This document shows, piece after piece, positions 1-47,400 of a stretch of 64,000 bases of DNA. The DNA is from Portunus trituberculatus (Eukaryota > Arthropoda > Malacostraca > Decapoda > Portunidae): positions 19,739,184 through 19,803,183 of the forward strand of contig NC_059268.1 in the NCBI RefSeq assembly GCF_017591435.1. Direction: 5' to 3'. The first letter of the stretch is position 1. Each line of letters begins with the position of its first letter. The notes beneath the pieces were generated by a model, which saw only the letters and a program-made list of their open reading frames with translations, was not told the origin of the DNA and made no database searches. The translations under genes and the position numbers were made by a program.

Positions 1-146
1 TTCTGGCTATTAATCTTCTGACCTTCATAAACTTCCAATGTCAGTAAAATCGTGTAATTATACCCAAAACTAATGGTAAAAATGCGTCCCAGTATTGAAG
101 GAGTTAAGCACTTCATCCTTTGGTACGGTCTTGGTATGCCCTGCAG

Positions 147-28255
<28,109 letters not shown>

Positions 28256-28543
28256 GACCTGAAGCAACACGTCTCTTCATTCACCTCAAAATGTCTTGTC
28301 ACCCACTGTTCCTCTATTTCCTGCCACTCGCTCAACTATGCTGACCTCATCGGGTCTACCTACTGCTCACACGTCTCATCATTCTCATCACCTCTGCCAT
28401 GTTGTGATGCAATTTTTGTTTTCCTTATAGATTCTGTTCCTTTAGCACCCATAAACATAGGTAGATAGAGAGAAGTCAACCATACCACTGGAAACACATG
28501 TCAGCCTGGAAATGTGATGAATAGTAACTATATAATACACAAT

Positions 28544-28650
<107 letters not shown>

Positions 28651-28998
28651 TCCCCAGAGTCAAGTTCCAGATGTCCATTCATAAGTTATCAATTTGTAAA
28701 ATATTCTGTTTGTACTGTACCCTCTCAAATTTTACCCCTGCTTTTCTTGCAGACCCATTCCACTAAACTCTGAAAGTACTATGATAAAACTTGAGATTTT
28801 GAAAACATTGAAAAAAAACTTATTCATGGTAGCCTACATAGACTCCCATTGTGTGTGTGTGTGTTTTGTGCTCATATTTAGTGCACCATTGCAATGAGGC
28901 TGAGTGATCTTGATCAGGTGGCTCTGTTACTCCTGAGCCAGACTTCCAATTTGTATTTGTGGATGTTCATAACCCAAATGCTCATAAATTGGGGAGTG

Positions 28999-29158
<160 letters not shown>

Positions 29159-31649
29159 TATACACATACAAATTATAAATACATATACATATGCAAATCA
29201 TGCTTATGTCAAATCATTTTCAGCAATTTCAAAGTTAGTAGCATTTCAGTAGAAAAGGGCAAAACATTAACAAAGTGTGATTATTGTTATTTACTGTGAG
29301 AGTACCAATGATTGTTACATATTTGTCCTGTTTGCTTTTATTAATTTATATGGTTCCCTCAACTGGTACCTCTTTGACATAGCTTTTTACTGACTAGGTT
29401 GTAAATAACATCATCAAGCCAACTGACTATCAATGCTGTCCTGTATAGCTGAATAACCAGAACATTGTGGTAAGGACTCTGGCCCCAGTCTGTATTATAA
29501 TTTTTTACTTTTCAAATAATTTGTCAGTTTTTTCCAGTAGATTGATTGATATACTGTATCCTTGAAATAATCTACTTTAATCTACATAGTTTATCGTGTC
29601 CACCATAGATCATTCTTTATCCCAGAGAACTACACTGACAAGCCACCTTCATGTGTAATGATCTTTACAAATTAATCCAAGATAAAAATAACTATAAGTT
29701 ACTCTTAAGAGCATCTTTCAAACTAATTTTGATGCATGATTTAGAATGGTTCACTGGCAGACTTCATGTTCTTGCTTTTATCTTATAGATGTTAAACTGA
29801 TAATTTAAAAGCTGCTATAGCCATTCTTTCATTATTGATTTACAGCTTTTCCTAAAGCAGGAAAGTTATGATCTGGCTGATCCTCAGTTCTATTTTCATA
29901 AGTTTTGTGACTGCTTCTTTCTTAATGATAATAACTGTCAAATGATGTTTTTGATAGCACGTTGACCCACTACTGTTATGAATAATGTTCATTAACCTTT
30001 CTTCGGTGGCAGAATATCAACATCAAAATATTGCTCATTATTAAAAAAGAAAGTCATATGATATATTGTTCCATTTACACTGATATTACATTATTTAAAT
30101 GCTGCCAGTGTCAGTGGTTCCAGCCCAGGACACGTACCAACAAAATTACAGCAATGGAGTCTTACTGACATTGAGGCTTGTCTGCCTCATCTTAATATTC
30201 TTGTTCTGAGTCAACTTAGGTATGTAGTGTTGTTTTTTTATCAGGTGTGATAACAATTGATAAGAATACAGTATCTGTAATCACAATTTTCAGTATGTAT
30301 AAGGTAAACAGTTGTAGTTTCCAGAGTTTATGATAATCTTCTAGTATTTAAGCCAAGAGAAAATCACAGAATTGTAAAGTGTGAAACTAAACATGTTCTA
30401 TTACATTGCATTATGCCACAGTGTGTGAGCAGATCTGAAAAAAATAAATATATTAGTCAATGAGAAACAGGAAGATGTGCCTCCTTCCATCTTGTGATAT
30501 GAGGCGTGTAGAGTCAAAGGGCAAACACACCATTTCAGTGTCTTTTAGTTAGAGATAGAATGATATAGATTTAATCTTTCTTTATAACTTGGCATAGGTT
30601 GCCAAGTAAAATTTGACCATGCAGTTGAGATACAGACCTCGCCCTTACCTTTTCCCTCCCTCGCTTATCCCATACTCGTACCTACCTTCCTTGCACTTCT
30701 GCTGCCTCTGTTATTCATTGTGCAATTGGTGTAATTTTTTTCCTTTCTAACATATTTGCCTACATTCCTAGTATTGTTTCATGTGCTTACCACGTTTTAT
30801 TATAGAACTGTATTTTGTACCTTTTTTTTTATTATTAATGTATTTGTGAAGTTCCTGTGGTTTACTTTATTTCATAGATTTTTTGCAAGCATTCTTCCAC
30901 AGGTTTGATATAATGTATTGTATGTTTACATGCTATTATTTTTGACAATATTGCAGCAAATGTAAAATTGCAAAACTCTAGAGGCACATGTCTCAAAAGT
31001 TATGTTTTAGTAAGTTTGTCCCTTTGGCTCTACATGCTTCATATGTGTTGTGCATTGACTTGTAAGTGTTGTGGTATTAAACAGAGGAGGAAGAATATTT
31101 GCATACCACCATGTAGTATATAGCTCTTTTGCAAAGTTGAACATTTGCTGTTTTACAAATATGTATTTTTTAGTAGTGTGCAAAGCTTTCTTCTTGTACT
31201 ATTTGAGAAATTTCTATTTTCTAGTTGTGTGTACATCTTCCCTCTTGTTGATATAGTGATCCTTGAGGCTGATAATAGTGTTTGTATGTACAGTACACTG
31301 CGGAACAATGTTTTTAGCATTACACTGAATGCCTCACAGAGCTGAGTCCCGTGATTTGCCCAGGGTTTCCTCCCTTGCCTCGGGGTGGTTTGAGTACGCA
31401 AATGAGAAAAGATAGGACCAATCAGCACCAAGCTGTAGGCCATTCCTTCCACTGTCCTCCCTTTCTTTTAGTCATGCAAAATCTTTTCCAAAATCTCTTA
31501 GAGCACAATGTTTCCTGGTGGTAGACAGTGCTGCTTCAGCAGTGTGTGTCTGGGGACTGTAAACATCAACTGAGAAAGCTCTTCTGAAATCATGCCTTTT
31601 ACATTCCCATTATTGTCATTATTATTATTCTTGTTATTATCATTAATAT

Positions 31650-31850
<201 letters not shown>

Positions 31851-34044
31851 TGATTAACATCATGATGATAATGATCATCAGTATTAGTATCAGCATTTTT
31901 ATTAACATAATCATTATTTCTACCATTTGTCATGGTATTATCATCATTGCTTGACCATTCTGCACACAGTATGTAACACCAAATTACGAAACACATCACC
32001 CAGCTGTGGCTTGACATTTGCACTGAGTCATCTTATCTCAATGGTTTTACATTCTTCAGGAAAGTATATTTCTCCAACTCACAACATTCTAAAAAATATA
32101 GGAAAAGAAAAGATTAGCTGATGAAGGGAAAAAAAAATCTTCATGATATCATAATGCATTGTGCAAGATAAGATCATTAACTGGTCTAAACAGAAAGATA
32201 TAACACCATACATTGTCATTCAAGGGCATTCTTGTTATCATTAACCATCATAGCAACATATGCCATTCCCTTTTGTGAAGAAAACAAATAATTAGCACTG
32301 CTTGAGGTGCCCTTGTCTGCTCCCTGGTGCCATGGTTGGGCAGCAAAGGGCAGTGGCAACTTCATTTGAGAACCAAGTAGTTTGAGCAACAAGTGACTCG
32401 TAGCCTAAACATCCTGATCGCTACAAAGATTTGAGTATCTTTTGCTTCAGTATAAAATTACTTATTCCTGTTTTGTCATTTGGGCAGCTGGAAGTACCAA
32501 ATGAGATTTGTTTGTGTTTGCATACTGGAGGATTTGATATTTTTGTGCAAAGCATATTTCTTGTTTTTTTGTTCTTGATTGATGTGAGTCTTAAGAGAAT
32601 GTGAGGTAAGCAGTATATGAACTAAACCAGTTGCTTGTTTTGTTTTCTTGTGTCTTTATTTCCTGTTACTGTTATTGTTGAATCCCATTTTCAGATATGC
32701 ATATTGGAAAAGCAATTCTGTAGTCCCCTTTGTGTTTAAAAGATGCATTTTTAACAAGGGTGATTTTATATATTGAGTCACCTTTGCTACAATGTGGAAC
32801 AATGTCTCAAGTATTATAAACCGTTATAGTGCAACTAGACAATTAAACAATGAACATTGATAAGATAGGACCAGGTAATATTTCTTATGTTCTTATCAGT
32901 TGATGATCATAATTAAACTAATTAATGCATCCTAAATTGCTTACAGTTTCATAAGCTGTCATGGAGGACGTCTTACATAACAAAGAGAGATGGTATGCCT
33001 AAGTGAAGATCTGTAAGCCATTGACTCAATACTAAGCACATGGCTGGTGCAAAGCCCTTCCCATTAACATTTTTATTTTATCCTGTTGTTGTTGTTGTTA
33101 TCATCATCATTACAATAATTGTCATGATCATCATCTTAACAATCTTCATCACCATTATAATGGTCATCATCATTATCAAATCACTTTGCACACTACATGT
33201 CAGTACCACACTTTTGAAACACAAAACCCTATTAGGAGAATATGACATACACCCAAGAAAAAAATTACTCCAACCTCAATGTTTTACAAGAGACAGATTT
33301 GCAAAAGATATGCGATAACTATATGTCTAATGTGGCAACAGGTCACTGCCTTGGTGCTCAGAAAACTTTTCTTGCCATTAGATGCCTCAGAAGCCTTCAC
33401 TGGAAGTTTTGATGTGCATGTATCTTACGCAGGATCTATGAGGTATCTCTTGTATCTCGATCAATAAATTGCTTCATTTATTGGCCAAAATTGTTAGTCT
33501 GAATACATCAGAGATGAGGAATAGATAAGTAACAGTAAAAGAAATAAGAATGCAGAAATTATTTTAAATTTAGGATAAGTATTTTTAGCTGTCTCTGCCA
33601 ACTTTTCTGTGCTGCTAACTTTATATGTACATAGGCCTCATCCAGCCACAATCACAAATGAGAGGATTCCATTCGTACTGCTGTCTTGGGTATACTTTTG
33701 CCTTATCAACTCCTCTGACTGTCTTTAGCCTCCCATCATTACAATTAGGTTGCATATCTTGTGATCTTTTACCAGTACGTACTTTTACACTAACTGCTCT
33801 TTAGTAAAGATCTTGCTAACAGCATAGGTAACTGGTTTTATTTTCTCTTTGCCCATTTCCGTCCACCACCATATCCAGTATTCTAAATCCTTCATTCCTT
33901 TTACTGGTAAACTCTGGAACCCCTGCATGCTTCTGTATTTCCTTGTATGTATAACTTAAAATATTTTAAGAGGGAGATTCCAAGACACTTCTCATAACCT
34001 TGGCTAACCTTTTGACTGTATAGATACTCTTCACTGGCCCTTTC

Positions 34045-34051
<7 letters not shown>

Positions 34052-34079
<28 letters not shown>

Positions 34080-34082
34080 TTT

Positions 34083-34137
<55 letters not shown>
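34052..34137. repeat. T homopolymer followed by (CT)n
   Basis: About 28 T residues and a short spacer lead into about 50 nt of CT. Confidence 0.9.
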
Positions 34138-34139
<2 letters not shown>

Positions 34140-36649
34140 TCCAAACATTGACTTCCTCTGAGAAACAATCAAAATTGCTTTCAGGAAGTGACTCCTTACA
34201 AAATGTAAGCAGAAAAAGTTAAATGTCTCTTTTATAAAGCTGTACAGCAAACTTTCTTTCATCCTAGTACCAATATGTATTTAGGTCTCTGGTACACATA
34301 GCATTACAGGATAAACAAGTCCTTTTCAGTACCTTGCTAAGAGAACGAACAGTTATTAATCCTGATGTTTGCAGCATATATTAAACTTATTCTACAGAAA
34401 AGTTGAGTTACTCGAAATATGTTTAGTATCAAAATTATATGTATATACTGGCACAATGTGAGAATAATTTTGTATGTAAATTATGCATCATCTGATAAGG
34501 ACAAGGTTTAAAAAAAGGAAAGGGATAAGATCAGGATACAAAGCTATGAACATTTAGATATCTTAAGTGTGCAGCCTATGATATGTGATCTAGTGCACGG
34601 TATTCGCACTTCACGGTGTCTGTAGGTGGTAGCTAATGAGCATAATGACCATGTAAAGAGAGGGAGATGTATCTATCTGTTTATCTGTAACAATCCTATT
34701 TTCTGTCATGCTTCTCACAAATTTCTGTATGTAGTTTTATATAAGGTAGTTACTACTTTGCCCTTCTCAGTTAGCATACCATAGATACACATCACAAATG
34801 TAGTGTTATTGTATTTCATTGCATTTTCCTCCTTTGAAAAGTTGGGTTATCGTATGTAAGGGCCTTTAGTAGCATCTCTGCATTCAAGTCAAATTAGGAA
34901 CTATCCTCAGAATATATTTTGTTCAACAGTTCTCGGTGATGAGTTGTCTCTTCATGGTCGAATTCATTTTAATTGTGCATCACAGTCCTTTACGTAAGAT
35001 TGTTCTATGAAGTGGCAGTGGGGTAGCTGGGAAAGTGGAAAAGTAAAAAAGAGCACATCCGGCTTTCACCTGATGCTTGCATTGAGATATTTGTACTACT
35101 GTATTGCCATTTGTAATTCTACTCTTCTGAGAATGTAAACATCTACAGTAGCCTGAAATTTTTTTCCCTTGTGTTTTGAAATATATCAGGGTGACTGGTG
35201 AAATAATTTGGTTCATATTGCATTATAAATAACTGTTTCCTATTTCAGGGACTCATCATGTAAATCAACACAAGTGTCAGTACTGTTTGTTCATCACGAC
35301 ACATCTTACTTTGATCTATCTACCAGTCTAGATCTCATCTGTTGTTCTGTAGTTACAAGAAGGAGGACCACTGGGTGCAAGGTTTCTGTCACGGGGAATG
35401 TGCCTAGTCTTGACTCATCTAGGATACAAAGGACCAACACTTTTTTTCACGCAAATCTTCGCTAAGAAATATAAGTATTAATATTTTAATTCACTCTGAG
35501 TTTTAATACCATTCCTTAAGCAAATACAAATTTGAATGTAGACACATAATCCTACTTCATGAGTTACTCAATGTGAATGATGTCTCAACTACCAAAAGAA
35601 AGGAGATATCTCTTGTCTTTACAAATACGTCCACATGCATGATGGTGAGCATTTCCATGCTACTGAATTTTTTGTGAAAATTTCTTTTTCCTTACTCAAA
35701 AGAAAATATAAGTAAAAATGAATAAACAAGTAATCCATCATGCTTGCCTTTTTTTCTAGGTGGAAGCATGGTGGCATTCAACCTGTCCCGATCAAATCAT
35801 GAGGACAGCTATGACCCGTCCTGTAGGCTAGTTCTAGTTACAAAATTAACAAAATATAATCTCCATTATCTCTTTGTTTTAACAAAGTAGGTCATCATTA
35901 CTATGTAGAATCAATTGATTAGTTTTAATCCTACTATTTCAAATATACCAGAAGCTATCGAGATTTCTAGCTTTCAAACTATCCTTTATTGATTTTCTTA
36001 CAATTTTTGTGACTTTTTTTTATATTGGTGTCTTGTTTCTGAACATTGATAGTAGAATTTTACAAGATACTTCATCATCAACTCTTTTTGATTACTTCGA
36101 TAACATTGCTCAAACCCGATGCTTCGTCTGACATGCTGGCTTCACTGTAAGAGTCGTACCAGTCCCGCAGAATTACTCCAGAGGATTGGCAGTCTTTGAT
36201 GCTTCAAAAATTCACATTTACATGATGACACATATGGTATGATCTTTTAAACACCATATCCATCTTCAATTCCTCTAAGTAAGGCCCATCCAGCTCACTT
36301 TCCTGTGCTGAATATGTTTGGGGTTTGCCTCACTAAAAATCTTAGTAAGAAGTATTTTATAATTTCTTAAGTAGTTACAAAAAAGTGACGTATTCTGTAT
36401 TATTTTGTTCTCTTCTGCAACTCACAAACGATTACAGTAACAGTTTTTGTCTTTTATCATCGATATACTTTTGTCCCGCACCTCATGCACACCTCAAAGG
36501 TTCAAACTGCTTCCTATCTAATTATTGACCACTTCAGACAAAATGTCATTTGATGTCCAGTATGTGCTTGTTCGTTTTTTTCAGGTTTTTAAGCACCTAA
36601 TTATATCAATTGGTAGTGCCCCTTCCTAGGCGCTTCCCTAGCAAAGACG

Positions 36650-36866
36650 GTATTCAGAAACATGCCGCACAAGCCCTGTGAGCAGGTGTCACGCACTTCC
36701 TCTGGGAAAGTATTCCCTCCTCCCTGGACTAGGCGACGGGGGAGGAGCCAGGGAAGTAGAGTGGGAGGGTTGGATACCGCACACGTGCTTCCGCAGCCTC
36801 GCCGTTCACACCTGCATCACACCTGCGGCTCCTCACCACCGCGGCGCAACACTCCTCCCAGTACAA
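36650..36866 (+). promoter_or_regulatory. Probable first (5' UTR) exon and E-box cluster of the bHLH gene
   Basis: A GC-rich island in AT-rich surroundings ends in a strong donor (tacaa, then gtaagt at 36867). Spliced to the acceptor at 39087 the frame matching the main ORF has stops here, so the exon is most likely untranslated and the ATG is at 39107. It contains the E-boxes CAGGTG (36683), CACGTG (36782) and CACCTG (36809 and 36820), with another CAGGTG at 36875 just inside the intron. The transcription start itself is not identifiable. Confidence 0.45.
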
Positions 36867-37642
36867 GTAAGTCGCAGGTGATCTGAAAAGGACCGCAAAT
36901 GTTCAAAATGAACAAGTGTAACTAAAGTGTATTAGATGGAGACACATACACACGTGTAGCCAGCATCTGTGAGTCGTGCAAGTGTCTAGAACACCAGTGC
37001 TCATTTTCTCACCTGTTTTACTGTGTACACTTGTTAGAATTCACACTTGTAACATGTCAGTCACTCTGCCCATTTCAAAGTTAGATCCATGGTATGGCTC
37101 GGGTACCTTGACAAACGTTTTCTTAGTCCTCAAGTAATAAACGAAAAAAAAAAAATGGAGAATATTAACTAATCTGCGGCACGTATACATGCACAATGTT
37201 GGCAATGCTGTGTTCAGACTGCTGCATCATATGTAAGTACGTGGCACAAATCTCCATCAGATAACTCAGCAGTAACTAGAATGTTATAAACAGCGCGATA
37301 ATGTAATGATTCTCTTACTCAGCCATTCTATTATTATTAATAAAGCAGATTAATCGTGATAAAATGCATAGCACCTAAAACCCGTGTTTCATATATACCA
37401 ATACTGCCTCAAAGACGGATTTCAAAATGCAGACAGCAGGATGTATCTGTGGAATATTTCTGTTTAATTAGGCATCCCACCAAACTTACATGTAGATTAT
37501 ACAGTTTCCAAAACTAACTGGAGATTATGATGGAAGTTTCGGAAGGGGTCAAGGATTTCACTTTTCAGACTTCAAATCATAATTCAAATAATGTTCCTTC
37601 TGTAGTGATGGAGTGATGACAACACACACACACAACACACAC

Positions 37643-37917
37643 TGCGTAGTGTAGTGGTTAGCACACTCGACTCACAATCGAGAGGGCCGGGTTCGAGTCC
37701 CGGGGCAGCGAGGCAAATGGGCAAGCCTCTTAATGTGTGGCCCCTGTTCACCTAGCAGTAAATAGGTACGGGATGTAACTCGAGGGGTTGTGGCCTCGCT
37801 TTCCCGGTGTGTGGAGTGTGTTGTGGTCTCAGTCCTACCCGAAGATCGGTCTATGAGCTCTGAGCTCGCTCCGTAATGGGGAAGACTGGCTGGGTGACTA
37901 GCGTGCAACCGAGGTGA

Positions 37918-37948
<31 letters not shown>
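37643..37948 (+). mobile_element. tRNA-Val-derived SINE, copy 1
   Basis: The 5' end is tRNA-like. It has a perfect A box (TAGTGTAGTGG, 37647-37657), an anticodon arm ctcga-ctCACaa-tcgag with CAC in the loop (valine type), and a perfect B box (GGTTCGAGTCC, 37690-37700). A body of about 220 bp follows, including cacctagcagtaaataggta, and then a (AC)14 tail. The same body recurs at 54661-54941 (minus) and 61939-62312 (plus). The internal pol III promoter belongs to the element. It is not a functional tRNA gene because no acceptor stem closes. Confidence 0.9.
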
Positions 37949-37951
<3 letters not shown>

Positions 37952-38458
37952 TAAGAGTATGATGAAAAAGATCATAACTACTATGATAAGACCTAGACTA
38001 GAATATGCAGCAGTGGTATAGTCATCATACAGGCAGAAAAACATCAAGAAACTAGAAAGAATCCAAAGGACTGCTACAAAGATGGTCCCAGGAATAAATC
38101 ATCTTCCCTATAAAGAAAGACAAGGAAATGGAACTACCAATTTTTAAGGATAGACAGGAAAAGTGACACCTAATAACGATGCATAAGTTAGTAAACCATA
38201 TGGAAAAAATAGATAGACAAGACCTTGTATCACTCACGGAGGATGGAGATAGACGAACAAGATCATTAAAAGTCAGTGTCTGAGGAACATTGAAAAGTTC
38301 AGTTTTCTACGTAGAACGGTGAACATCTGGAATGGATTGAGTGAAGAGATTGTAGCAGCAGAAGGTGTGCACAAATTTAAGGAAAAGTTGGATAAATGTA
38401 GATATGGAGACAGGTCACTATGAGCCCCGCTCGAATCCTGTGATATGCAACTAGGTAA

Positions 38459-38462
<4 letters not shown>
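37949..38462 (+). mobile_element. LINE (CR1-like) 3' end with dead reverse-transcriptase C-terminus
   Basis: Directly after the SINE tail the forward frame reads MIRPRLEYAAVV, then a stop where the family has W, then SSYRQKNIKKLERIQRTATK and MVPGINHLPYKE. Later, in shifted frames, it reads RTRSLKVS and FSFLRRTVNIWNGLSEEIV. This is the conserved C-terminal region of CR1/jockey reverse transcriptases. The element ends caactaggtaaatacacac and passes into (AC)n. Stops and frameshifts show it is dead. Confidence 0.85.
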
Positions 38463-38575
<113 letters not shown>

Positions 38576-38680
38576 TAAATGGAATTATAAGAGAGAAAAG
38601 AAGCGTTCTGATCTGCTTAAGGAATTAAAAGAGCAGTGACGCCAGAAAAAGTAGAACTGTGGCGCCAGGCAGGATAGAAA

Positions 38681-38719
38681 CACCTGTGAAGCGCTTCACA
38701 CCTGTGGCGCGCTCACGTT

Positions 38720-38763
<44 letters not shown>
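38681..38763. promoter_or_regulatory. Paired CACCTG E-boxes around a 14-bp palindrome, then (CT)n
   Basis: CACCTG at 38681 and 38699 flank the perfect palindrome GTGAAGCGCTTCAC (38686-38699). A CT tract follows at 38721-38763. The element lies about 400 bp upstream of the first coding exon of the bHLH gene. A regulatory role is inferred from E-box spacing only. Confidence 0.35.
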
Positions 38764-38767
<4 letters not shown>

Positions 38768-39106
38768 TCAAGAAAGAAAGGCAATCTGGAAATAAATGAA
38801 TGAACAGCTTGGCAGGCCTGGGGCATGAAGGCATAGTTATGTTACAAAGAGTTCCATCAATTTTGAGTTATCCAAAGATCTAGGAAAGAGGTCATTCTTT
38901 AATAATGAATGTAATTTATAGGACAAAATATGGAGGCAATGGTAATCTTCATCTGAACAAAGAATAACTCAGTTTTATTAACCAGTGATTTAGCGTGCGG
39001 TCTTAATTTCCTCGCAGTGGGGGCGGGGTAGGGAGGGGAAAGTTCAGGCTTGACTAACCATCTCGTCTTCGTCTCTCTTACACACAGGAGGCGCGGGCTC
39101 GTCATC

Positions 39107-43831
<4,725 letters not shown>

Positions 43832-44852
43832 TAAGGAGTAGCATATCATCTACTTAGATAAGTACCACGTTGCTCAAGTTCAACCAATCTAGTCTAACCT
43901 TGGCTGGGACGTTGTTTATTGATTTAGGTACTTGTAATAACATTTGTCATATTATGTTTTACTTCTTGAATGATAAACAAGCTTACCTATAGTAATTATT
44001 TAATGCGTACATTGATGGCATAAGTCTTTGAATGCTCCCCATACTTTGCATGTCTGTCTGTGTGATAGGGTTTCCGGGCTGCCTGTGTGCGTTCCTGTTG
44101 ATAGTTAAGGTAATTTATCTCCTTTAATTTTGTTATCGCCAGAATTGTAGTGTAGGTTTAATTGTCAATCTAAGAATGTAGCAGCTGTTGAGAAGTGGAA
44201 AACAGATGAAAACTGAAAAAAGAAGAAGAAAAAAGGAAAAAAAAAAAAAAACTGCACGTCGTTCTTGGTGATATTAATTATTATAGATTTAGACCGAATG
44301 ATCCCCGTGATAATTAATTAGTGATTAGAAGTAGTGACAGTTCCACAACTCTTCTTAGTCTGTTGAGTGGGAAGATTTATTTACCAATGTTTGTGCATTC
44401 ATTTCCTGTTAAACTGACAGTAAATGTAACATGTACTACACGGCCGTTGATTAGGAGTCGATCCAGATTCACTTTATCGCTTCGAACAAAAAAGTATAGC
44501 GTTTATTTCACCAAGTACACTACATCTGGATTTTGGGATTATTACCAACTGCAAAGGAAGTTTCTATTGATATCACGTGGTTGGCCAAAGCAGACATATG
44601 ATTATGAATGTAGGGTTCATAGGAAGTGCAGGTGATAACATGAAGAACAGAGAGGGAGACCACTGTAGTGAAGTGTGAAGAGAGGATAGGTAGTAGAGAA
44701 TGAATGGGGAAAAATAGAAGTCTGAACATTATTGGCAGATGTTTAGAGATCAAACTTCGATTGAGTGAGTCCAGACTGACCTTAGAGAGCAAGGGCTGTT
44801 CAGGGAGCCGCAGATAAGACAATCGTTAGGTGAATAAAACAGATCTTTCAAG

Positions 44853-44855
<3 letters not shown>

Positions 44856-44914
<59 letters not shown>
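44856..44914. repeat. (ATT)n tract
   Basis: This ATT tract lies just after the possible poly(A) signal of the bHLH gene. Confidence 0.9.
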
Positions 44915-44915
<1 letters not shown>

Positions 44916-45238
44916 GTTATTATTGTTCTGTTTTTGCATTGTAAATATGATGATTTCAGTTGTTTCCTACATTACATGATAATATACAATTGATTTACTT
45001 TAGCATTATAGGTCTGGTAACACTGCAAATCAGTATATTTATGATTGACATCTGCTCTGCATTACATATTGTTGTACCTAGTCCATATAGCCTACCTACA
45101 TGCATATCAAACATCTTGGCTTATTTTTTCTTATTTATTTATATGTACTACAGCTTGATTTTTCTATATAATTTTAGATAATAACCTATTCACATTTAAT
45201 TGTTCTTCTAAAGTTCTAACCCTGCGAGGACCGTACAC

Positions 45239-45264
45239 ACCAAGGAATATACAGAGTCCTTGGT
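45239..45264. repeat. Short perfect hairpin (copy 1)
   Basis: Arms ACCAAGGA and TCCTTGGT enclose atatacagag. A near copy with shorter arms is at 47371-47392. Confidence 0.7.
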
Positions 45265-47360
45265 ACACACCCACGTTCATCCCACGTTACTTCACTGTCT
45301 TTGCTCTGAATCCATCAATCCACCATCACCTGTTGTGGTAACAGTATCAAGCTTATCTCTCTGTCTCACATCCACATACCATATCCTACTGTCTCTGATG
45401 CCTCGGTTGTGCATGGAACGCCCGGCACGGTGGTTGGCCAATAGAGCCTCCACTTCGCCTCAGCTATACACTCTTCATTAGCTCAGGTCCTCTCCCTCAA
45501 ATTAGTACTTATTTCACACATGTATTCATTTACCATATCCTTTCACTTTGTTTGCCTTTTTCTATATGAGACTTTACTCGCATACATATTTGTTCCAATT
45601 GTTCCATCCTTATCACTCAACATGTCTTTTTCAATACTCGCTTCCACACCATTTTGACGTCCCATTGTACGCCCGTGTCTTTGGATTGATCCATGCTTCA
45701 CTGTTAGCAAGATTTTTTTTTCCTTTATCCTATGTACATACTTTGCTTATGATCATGTTAACATTCTTTGTTATCATAACCCTCTCCCCTATTTCTTTTT
45801 ATTAATATTTTTTCGATGAGTCCTCAAATGTAAAGTTTTCTCAATTCGCCCTTTTTAATTATTATATAAATTTTTACTGCCAGATGTATTAGAAGTCATT
45901 CATCTTGCTATTTTTTGCCACAGTGATTGATTGACTTATCTATCTGCCTCCATTAACTACCAAAAACCTTCATCTTATTGTTATATAATGTTTATTTTCT
46001 CCATATTTCCACTGCTATTTCATTTTTATCTGACCTGCATATTCCTCCCACACCTTTTTACTCGCTATTTCCAACGTTTCTACTCATATCATCACTTCAG
46101 AGTGTCCTTTTTCCTTTTCCAAGCTTTCCTATGGTGTTAGGTAGTTATTATCATTTCAAGACCTCTTATTTCCTTTCTCGTTACCATTTCCTCACTTCTT
46201 GATCATTGTTGAAAAGACTTTTACATGTTGGTTATCCATATCTCCCTAATGTTATTTATCTATTTAGGTATTTATTTATTTATTTTCATCTAGGCACTTA
46301 ACCTCTACGTATATTTTAACCTAAGAGGCATTGAATTATTTATTTATTTTTTTTTTTAGCTTTTCCCTGAATTGAATCACACCATACAACTCCTTCCTCT
46401 CTTTACCACACCCACCAATTCTTCACCCTTATGTTGTTCATTGTTCCACAGCCTTCCAAGTGTTTTCCTGTATTCTTATAACATTCAACCTCCCTTTTAA
46501 AACTTTCTACTATCTTCCTCTTCTTATCTAATCAGCCTACTCTTTTCTTTTCATTAATATAAGCAGCTTTTAGGCCATATTCCGTCCCAGTCACTATGTA
46601 CAGGTGGGATCTCTCCGTCTGGTCCGTCCTTGAACATATCTCACCATTCTCTCATATAATCACACAACCTTGTTCCTCACTCCTTCAACTCTTAGTTATC
46701 ATCTACACTTATTCGCTTACAATTTAACCATACATTATATCAATATACGCAGCAGGCTGAATTTTATGACAACTATGGTTTCTGTGCCATTCATAGTGGA
46801 GGGAAAAAAATAATAAATAAAAAATAAAATAAAAATCGGTCGTGATGAAAACAGTTTGAAGAACACTTATATAATACACTATGGTTTGTTCACTCATATC
46901 ATTAGGATTATGTTCTGCTCCATATATTCTTAGACAATTTCTTTAGATGCATTTGATGATTACTAGAATTTAGCGTGTCTGATTAAATGTATTTTAATGT
47001 ATTTTTATTAACAGGAACTCATCTAGTCACGAATTCTTTTTTGCCAAAGACTCTAGTGCAAAATTAAGACTAGGAACATTTGTAGAAATTAGATTATTAA
47101 AGGTGTAAGGATTATGACTTTGCTTTACTTCAGCCGTTCTCCTTCAAAACTTGCACATATTTCAGGATAGAACTTACTTTCGATTAATTACTTCATTTTC
47201 TGTCCTTTCCTTCTTTCTATGTACATTTGGTTTACTTCTAGATTAAGTGCAATTCAAAATATGTACAATAGCATGTATGTGACTACCCTGAAAGAAAAAA
47301 AAAAAAATCACAAAATACAAGAAACTTCTTTCTTGTGAGTGTTGTTTGATAAGCAAGTGA

Positions 47361-47400
47361 TGAGCAGGACCAAGGAATATACAGAATCCTTGAGCAGGAC
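47361..47400. repeat. Hairpin copy 2 between 10-bp direct repeats
   Basis: TGAGCAGGAC occurs at 47361-47370 and 47391-47400. The 20 nt between them carry CAAGGA...TCCT, and TCCTTG is completed by the second direct repeat. The core matches the hairpin at 45239 except for one base. Confidence 0.7.

Noticed and set aside
36662..36866. Coding start of the bHLH gene at the ATG at 36662 or in the overlapping frame at 36678
   Set aside because: Neither frame reaches the donor at 36867 in the phase needed by the acceptor at 39087, and the matching frame has stops. An untranslated exon is more likely.
37643..37715. A tRNA-Val(CAC) gene
   Set aside because: The A box, anticodon arm and B box are good, but the acceptor stem does not pair, and the head is fused to a repeated body with an AC tail. 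It is a SINE. The same applies at 54661 and 61939.
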